A stretch of 9,623 nucleotides of DNA. Origin: Chloroflexota bacterium. GTDB lineage: Bacteria > Chloroflexota > Dehalococcoidia > SM23-28-2 > RBG-16-64-32. The stretch is taken from NCBI GenBank assembly GCA_016190405.1, contig JACPQO010000189.1, positions 1 through 9,623 of the forward strand, given 5' to 3'. How positions within the stretch are numbered: the first letter of the stretch is position 1; each line of letters starts with the position of its first letter. A program made the position numbers and the translations under genes. The notes under the pieces were generated by a model that saw only the letters and a program-made list of their open reading frames with translations, had not been told where the DNA came from and did no database searches. This document shows, piece after piece, positions 6,548 to 9,623 of this stretch.

Positions 6548-8215
6548 TTACTGCTTCAGAGACCAGTTCTCCGGGAACTGCGGCCAGAAGTGGTCCTCAA
6601 GGGTGGGCTCAACGCCCTGGATGTCCGGGCTGATCAGATAAAGGTTACCGCGGTGGTACAGCGGCGCAATACCGCAAAGGTTCTCGACAACCAGCCGTTC
6701 CGCCTCGCGCAGTTGCTCCCAGCGGGGCTCGTCTTCGGCCTCGACCTTGGCTGCCGCGATCGCGTCGTCGATCTCCGGTATGCTGCACTGCTGCTTGTTG
6801 ATGGAGCCGCCGGTCTCGTAAAGGCCGACCAGCCAGTTCTCGGCGTCGGGGTAATCGTGGCCCCAGCCGCCGAGCGTCAGCTGGAACTGGCTGTTGTTGA
6901 ACCGCGACTGCCGTGTCTGGCCGTCGACGAAGTCCAGGGTGACGGTGATGCCCAGAACCTGGCTCCACTGCTCCTGGAGGAATTCGCCGGCGGCCCTGTT
7001 CGCCGCGCTGTCGGTGAACAAGATGCTCACGCTGGGGAAGCCCGCGCCCCCCGCGTAGCCGGCGTCAGCCAGCGCCTTCTTGGCCGCCTCCGCGTCGAAA
7101 CCGATGATCTCCTCGAAGGCGCCTAGCTCGTTGGCGCCCGGCTCCTCGGCCGGCACCCAGTTGGTGGTCGGGATCCAGGCGCTACCGTTCACCACCTGGT
7201 TGAACAGGTCGCGATCCGTGGCACGGGAAAGCGCCAACCGGACGTTCTTGTCGCTGAGGACCGGGTCGGTCATCAGGTACTCGAGGCCGATCGTGATGGG
7301 CAGCGCCTGCTTCACGAAGTCCGGCCGGTTCTCGTAGACGGTGACTTCAGACGGGTCGACGCGGCTCATGTCCAGCTCGCCGGCGACGTAGGCATTGGCG
7401 GCGACGGAGAAGTCATCGATGATGCGGAGGGTGATCTTGTCCAGCTTCGCCTTCGTCAGGCCGTAGCTCGTGTTCTTCTCAAGCGTCAGGTGGTCGCCTA
7501 CCACCCATTCGGTGACGCAGAAGGGCCCGCTGCATGGCGTATTCGGCGGCGTGCCCCAGTCGGCATCGACCGTGCCCAGGGCCTCGTCGGGCGCCGGGTA
7601 GGTGGGCCACAGAGCCAGCAGGACCTTGAACGTCGCCTGCGGCTGGGCCAGCGTGATCTCCAGGGTCAGGTCGTCGGGAGCGGACACGGTCACAACGTCC
7701 ACACCCGCGGTGCCCTCAGGATCGTAGAAGTCATCGCAGCCGCCGATGCTGGTGAGGATGTACTGGTAGTGGCCGGCGATGACCCGGCTGCAGGTGCGCT
7801 GGATACCGAAGACGAAGTCGTTGGCATCCAGCGTCTCGCCGTTGGCCCACTTCATCCCGCTCTTGATGGGGATGGTGTAGGTGAGGCCATCGGCAGAGAT
7901 GTCCGGCAGGTCTTCAGCGTAGGCGGGCACCAGTTCGGCGCCGGGAAGCAGGTCGTAGAGGCCGCGCTGCGTCATCTGCTGGATGGTGATGTCCAGGCTG
8001 AAGTCTGAGAAGTGGGGGTCCAGCGATTCAGGTTCACTGACCTGCATCGTGATCTCGCCGCCTTCCACTGCGGCGGGTGGGGTGGTGGCTCCTGGGCTAG
8101 GGCTCGCGGTCGGCTCCTTATCCTCGCCGCCGCCGCAGGCAGCCCCAATGGCCAGGGCCAGGACAGCCAGCAACACGGCGGGCCAAAGCCTCCAGCCCCC
8201 GAGTGGCAGCCTCAT
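6548..8215 (-). CDS. dppA: Solute-binding lipoprotein of a peptide-type ABC importer (family 5)
   Basis: This is the extracytoplasmic binding protein that captures substrate and delivers it to the DppB/DppC channel. A signal peptide (1-26, two arginines, then a long hydrophobic run) ends at C27, followed by GGGEDKEP and a Ser/Thr/Pro-rich linker to about residue 50. The lipobox is imperfect, with GAAC in place of LxxC, but the AC-GGG arrangement is common in lipoproteins of related bacteria. The SBP_bac_5 fold then runs to the end, with the hallmark stretch around LVPAYAEDLPDISADG (95-110) and SGMKWANGETLDANDFVFG (119-137). Length 555 residues is normal. The ATG has an excellent ribosome binding site, AAAGGAGA, about seven bases upstream. 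Two cysteine pairs may form disulfides. The gene is first in the operon. Peptides are the usual ligand, but family 5 also binds nickel, heme or sugars. Confidence 0.93.
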   Translation of the reverse strand: MRLPLGGWRLWPAVLLAVLALAIGAACGGGEDKEPTASPSPGATTPPAAVEGGEITMQVSEPESLDPHFSDFSLDITIQQMTQRGLYDLLPGAELVPAYAEDLPDISADGLTYTIPIKSGMKWANGETLDANDFVFGIQRTCSRVIAGHYQYILTSIGGCDDFYDPEGTAGVDVVTVSAPDDLTLEITLAQPQATFKVLLALWPTYPAPDEALGTVDADWGTPPNTPCSGPFCVTEWVVGDHLTLEKNTSYGLTKAKLDKITLRIIDDFSVAANAYVAGELDMSRVDPSEVTVYENRPDFVKQALPITIGLEYLMTDPVLSDKNVRLALSRATDRDLFNQVVNGSAWIPTTNWVPAEEPGANELGAFEEIIGFDAEAAKKALADAGYAGGAGFPSVSILFTDSAANRAAGEFLQEQWSQVLGITVTLDFVDGQTRQSRFNNSQFQLTLGGWGHDYPDAENWLVGLYETGGSINKQQCSIPEIDDAIAAAKVEAEDEPRWEQLREAERLVVENLCGIAPLYHRGNLYLISPDIQGVEPTLEDHFWPQFPENWSLKQ

Positions 8216-8254
8216 GGCTTGTCTCCTTTCCTTGTCTCTTCTGTTGACGGCGAC

Positions 8255-8283
8255 ACTATAGCCCTATTACTTCGCTAGCGCAA
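8255..8283 (-). promoter_or_regulatory. Candidate sigma-70-type promoter of the importer operon
   Basis: On the minus strand, TTGCGC (8283-8278) and TATAGT (8260-8255) are separated by exactly 17 bases, upstream of the binding-protein gene. The -10 box is good and the -35 box is weak. A transcript would begin near 8248 and give a leader of about 33 bases containing the strong ribosome binding site. The -35 box overlaps the palindrome CGCTAGCG (8274-8281). Confidence 0.4.
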
Positions 8284-8325
8284 GACGCCTGGGGGCAAAA
8301 CTTTGGAGGAGAAGGTAGACTTCAC

Positions 8326-8349
8326 GGCGACGGCATCAGCTGCCTCGCC
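8326..8349 (-). terminator. Possible terminator after the DUF5317-type gene
   Basis: GGCGA-C-GGCA (8326-8335) pairs with TGCC-TCGCC (8341-8349), giving a nine-pair stem with one bulged base and a five-base loop, 24 bases beyond the stop of the DUF5317-type gene. There is no adjacent U-run; a TTTT lies about 20 bases further along the transcript. Support is weak. Confidence 0.3.
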
Positions 8350-8372
8350 CAGCCGCTGGCGCGGCGCCCTGG

Positions 8373-8906
8373 CTAGGTTGGCGATGGCCGGTCCCTGGAG
8401 ACCCGCTGCACGCGGGGCAGGAGCAGTTCGCCCAGGGTGATGACCAGGCCGGCGGCGATGATCACGTCGCCCACGCTGAAGGCGTTCAGGCCGGAAGGGT
8501 TCTTCCAGACCAGGATATCGGTCAGGAACCAGAGGCTGGTGTCGTCCCGGGCCAGGAGGACGTCCTTGGAGTTGGGCACCCAGTCTCCCAGCGACACCTC
8601 CTCCTCGGGCAGGCCGCTGCGCTCCAGGTTTTGGGGGCTGATGGGCATCAGGCCACCGTTAGTGACGATGGCCAGGAAGTTCAGCAGTAGCCCCAGACCC
8701 AAGATGGCCAGTCCAGGCCGTCGCAGGTTCACCAAGACGAAGCCCAGGAGCAGGACGTAAGAGGCGACAAGGAGGGCCCGCCGTGCCGCTTCAGGGAGGC
8801 CGAGGGGCGCCTCCACGACGGCCACCTGTAGAACGAAAGCGATCACCGCCACTACCCCGAAGCGGATGACCACCTTCGGGAAGTAGAAGCGCTGGCTTGG
8901 CCTCAA
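8373..8906 (-). CDS. DUF5317-type membrane protein of unknown function
   Basis: I recognise the DUF5317 pattern: several membrane helices, the motif TNGGLMPIS (82-90), a middle segment SLGDWVPNSKDVLLARDDTSL (about 105-125) with a W/D-rich follow-up, and FSVGDVIIAAG (143-153) leading into a last helix. Predicted membrane segments are about 12-31, 43-60, 65-81 and 145-163. No enzymatic residues are evident and the function of the family is unknown to me. The frame opens immediately after a stop codon, and the only early starts are TTG 8906 and GTG 8873 (residue 12); neither has a strong ribosome binding site, so the N-terminus is uncertain by 11 residues. The gene follows a 29-residue membrane peptide on the same strand by 76 bases and may share its promoter at 9119-9147. 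A perfect 14-bp palindrome lies in that gap. Confidence 0.8.
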   Translation of the reverse strand: MRPSQRFYFPKVVIRFGVVAVIAFVLQVAVVEAPLGLPEAARRALLVASYVLLLGFVLVNLRRPGLAILGLGLLLNFLAIVTNGGLMPISPQNLERSGLPEEEVSLGDWVPNSKDVLLARDDTSLWFLTDILVWKNPSGLNAFSVGDVIIAAGLVITLGELLLPRVQRVSRDRPSPT

Positions 8907-8929
8907 CGGTCAGAAGAGTCGCGGGGGAC

Positions 8930-8943
8930 GCTTCCGCGGAAGC
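8930..8943. repeat. Perfect 14-bp palindrome between two membrane-protein genes
   Basis: GCTTCCGCGGAAGC reads the same on both strands. It lies 24 bases upstream of the TTG start of the DUF5317-type gene, within the 76-base gap after the small membrane peptide. It could be an operator or, in RNA, a 5-bp stem with loop CGCG close to the weak translation start. I see no -10 or -35 boxes beside it. Confidence 0.4.
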
Positions 8944-8982
8944 CGGGAGAGTTCTGGTCTCTTGTAAGCTGGCTGCTCGGTC

Positions 8983-9072
8983 CTATCCCCAAGACCGTGC
9001 GCTGACGGCGGCGGCCGCTACGGCGGCGACGATCAGCAAACTGTAGGCCAGGTACATCAATCGAGCCCTCAT
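8983..9072 (-). CDS. Small membrane peptide, 29 residues
   Basis: The peptide starts MRARLMYLAYSLLIV, continues through an Ala/Val-rich stretch and ends SARSWG before a TAG stop. It has two N-terminal arginines, one hydrophobic segment of about 20 residues (5-24) and a charged tail, so it should span the membrane once. Although short, it has strong support: AAAGGGGGG lies four bases before the ATG, and a near-consensus promoter lies about 50 bases upstream. It has no homologue I recognise. The DUF5317-type gene follows on the same strand, so it could be a small partner of that protein or a translated leader. The hydrophobic Ala/Val composition does not look like an amino-acid-sensing attenuator peptide. 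Confidence 0.55.
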   Translation of the reverse strand: MRARLMYLAYSLLIVAAVAAAAVSARSWG

Positions 9073-9095
9073 CGTGCCCCCCTTTCTCTAAGCGA

Positions 9096-9113
9096 TTACC
9101 CTACAAAGGGTAA
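9096..9113 (-). promoter_or_regulatory. Dyad TTACCCT-N4-AGGGTAA at the predicted transcription start
   Basis: A perfect 7-bp inverted repeat, TTACCCT (9096-9102) and AGGGTAA (9107-9113), covers the predicted start of the transcript from the 9119-9147 promoter (about 9112). A repressor bound here would block RNA polymerase; in RNA the same bases give a short 5' hairpin just before the ribosome binding site. Which role applies is not visible. Confidence 0.5.
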
Positions 9114-9118
9114 GGATA

Positions 9119-9147
9119 TTAATATACCAATGATATTGGGATGTCAA
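9119..9147 (-). promoter_or_regulatory. Near-consensus sigma-70-type promoter in an AT-rich island
   Basis: On the minus strand a perfect TTGACA (9147-9142) is followed after exactly 17 bases by TATTAA (9124-9119). The spacer holds the inverted repeat CCAAT-N3-ATTGG (9127-9139), and an ATATTAATAT palindrome (9116-9125) overlaps the -10 box. The promoter faces the small membrane peptide at 8983-9072 and then the DUF5317-type gene. The surrounding bases (about 9090-9175) are AT-rich while all flanks are GC-rich. Confidence 0.6.
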
Positions 9148-9161
9148 GGGGGTACGACAGA

Positions 9162-9176
9162 AATTTCGAAAATTCG
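9162..9176. promoter_or_regulatory. Overlapping AT-rich dyads upstream of the -35 box
   Basis: AATTT-CGA-AAATT (9162-9174) and CGAA-AA-TTCG (9167-9176) are overlapping inverted repeats about 15-30 bases upstream of the TTGACA box. This is the usual place for an activator or upstream repressor site, but the dyads are short and may be chance in AT-rich DNA. Confidence 0.3.
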
Positions 9177-9209
9177 AGGGCTTTTGGGGCGTGCGAGGGG
9201 TGTTATCGT

Positions 9210-9253
9210 AAACAAGAGCCGCCGAGGTCTCCCCTCGGGAGCTCCTCAGCGGC
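9210..9253 (-). terminator. Intrinsic-type terminator after the 95-residue exported protein gene
   Basis: GCCGCCGAGG (9218-9227) pairs with CCTCAGCGGC (9244-9253) with one non-Watson-Crick position, and an inner stem CTCCC (9229-9233) with GGGAG (9237-9241) closes a three-base loop. On the minus strand the stem is followed by TCTTGTTTA, a modest T-rich tail. It begins 25 bases after the stop of the upstream gene. This separates that gene from the promoter at 9119-9147. Confidence 0.65.
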
Positions 9254-9277
9254 CTGGGAGCGACCTCTCAGATCAGG

Positions 9278-9565
9278 TCAGGTGCACCAGGTAGCCAGCA
9301 CGGGGTCGCCGTCGGGGCTGTCAGCCGGTACGTACCGCACGACGTGCAGGTCCCCCTGCCAGCAGCCGCCGGCGTAGAGTACATGGGTTGCCGTAATGCC
9401 CGGGGTGCTGTCCAGGGAGGGCTGCAAGCAGCTTCCTCCCTGGACAGCGCAGGCAGTGATGGCCGAAGTTGAGGTCTCCGCGTCCGTGCTGCGCAGCAGA
9501 GTATTCTGCCCGGCCACGGTGGCCAGCAGCAGCGCCGCGAACAGCACGAACAAGCCGAGTCGCAT
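9278..9565 (-). CDS. Small exported four-cysteine protein, function unknown
   Basis: The 95-residue product begins MRLGLFVLFAALLLATVAGQ, a short positive N-terminus and one hydrophobic run, which is either a signal peptide or a membrane anchor. No lipobox cysteine follows. The rest is polar and Ser/Thr-rich, with four cysteines (C39, C46, C68, C94) that could form two disulfides outside the membrane. I do not recognise a family. The ATG is well supported: AAGGGG lies about six bases upstream, and the previous ORF stops eight bases before it. A strong terminator follows the stop. The codons for about residues 39-57 fall in a nested perfect inverted repeat (9407-9448), which is odd for a protein gene and covers C39 and C46. 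It could be a minor pilin-like or secreted structural protein; that is a guess without motif support. Confidence 0.6.
   Translation of the reverse strand: MRLGLFVLFAALLLATVAGQNTLLRSTDAETSTSAITACAVQGGSCLQPSLDSTPGITATHVLYAGGCWQGDLHVVRYVPADSPDGDPVLATWCT
9407..9448. repeat. Nested perfect inverted repeat inside the 95-residue ORF
   Basis: GCTGTCCAGGGAGG (9407-9420) and CCTCCCTGGACAGC (9435-9448) are perfect 14-bp complements. The space between them contains a second perfect repeat, GCTGC (9421-9425) and GCAGC (9428-9432), directly continuing the left arm; only a TT bulge interrupts the right side. The whole could fold into a 19-pair hairpin with a two-base tip. It lies in the middle of a coding frame. 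Confidence 0.75.
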
Positions 9566-9573
9566 CTTTCCCC

Positions 9574-9623
9574 TTAGAACCAGACGGTCTGGCCGGCCAC
9601 GGTGGCCAGGGTCAGGGCCAGCA
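9574..9623 (-). CDS. 3' end of a small hydrophobic ORF (partial at window edge)
   Basis: The minus-strand frame entering at the window edge reads LALTLATVAGQTVWF and stops at TAA, eight bases before the ATG of the 95-residue protein gene. It shares LATVAGQ with the N-terminus of that protein, in a different reading frame, and the DNA of the two copies is 20 of 21 identical (9506-9526 and 9589-9609). The tight spacing suggests one operon. As the 5' end is outside the window, I cannot say whether this is a whole short peptide or the tail of a larger membrane protein. Confidence 0.45.
   Translation of the reverse strand, partial: LALTLATVAGQTVWF

Noticed and set aside
9096..9139. MerR-type operator, because dyads lie around the promoter boxes.
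   Set aside because: The spacer is 17 bases, not the 19-20 expected for MerR-controlled promoters, and no MerR-family gene is present.
9141..9377. A 78-residue plus-strand frame beginning in the AT-rich island.
   Set aside because: Runs through the terminator hairpin and against the 95-residue gene, lacks a ribosome binding site and has no recognisable features.
9210..9450. Two strong hairpins close together, considered as a retron-like or other structured non-coding RNA.
   Set aside because: There is no reverse transcriptase or other effector gene in the window, and one hairpin is well explained as a terminator. The coding evidence for the 95-residue frame is better.

Overview
The window is GC-rich bacterial DNA with dense genes, GTG and TTG starts next to ATG, and a protein set (a DUF5317-type membrane protein, a lipoprotein peptide-binding protein with an AC-GGG-acid start to the mature part, a Gfo/Idh oxidoreductase carrying a VRQAQGRPE-type repeat insertion) that I associate with Chloroflexota of the Dehalococcoidia/SAR202 kind. 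This placement is inference from gene style, not from a marker gene. I see no rRNA, tRNA, CRISPR array, transposase or phage gene.

Layout. Positions 25-4416 hold five plus-strand genes: a TrkA/KtrA-type regulator of potassium uptake, prephenate dehydratase (phenylalanine synthesis), an Fpg/MutM-family DNA glycosylase, a class I SAM methyltransferase and a Gfo/Idh/MocA oxidoreductase. The last two overlap by ATGA and the glycosylase follows pheA by 11 bases, so parts of this block are probably co-transcribed. Three of its gene ends carry short tandem arrays of period 7 or 8, and a REP-like palindrome sits in frame inside the oxidoreductase gene.

Positions 4515-8215, on the minus strand, form an oligopeptide/dipeptide ABC importer operon: promoter, binding lipoprotein, a perfect 14-bp stem-loop, DppB-type permease, DppC-type permease. 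The ATPase genes are not here. The two blocks converge on a hairpin at 4476-4496.

Positions 8373-9623, also minus strand, are the least ordinary part: a DUF5317-type membrane protein, a previously easy-to-miss 29-residue membrane peptide with a strong ribosome binding site and a near-consensus promoter inside an AT-rich island packed with dyads, then a terminator, a 95-residue exported four-cysteine protein whose gene contains a large nested inverted repeat, and the end of another small hydrophobic ORF that shares the LATVAGQ motif with its neighbour.

I do not see a clearly new multi-gene system. The best candidates for a second look are the small-ORF region at 8907-9623 and the intergenic repeats.
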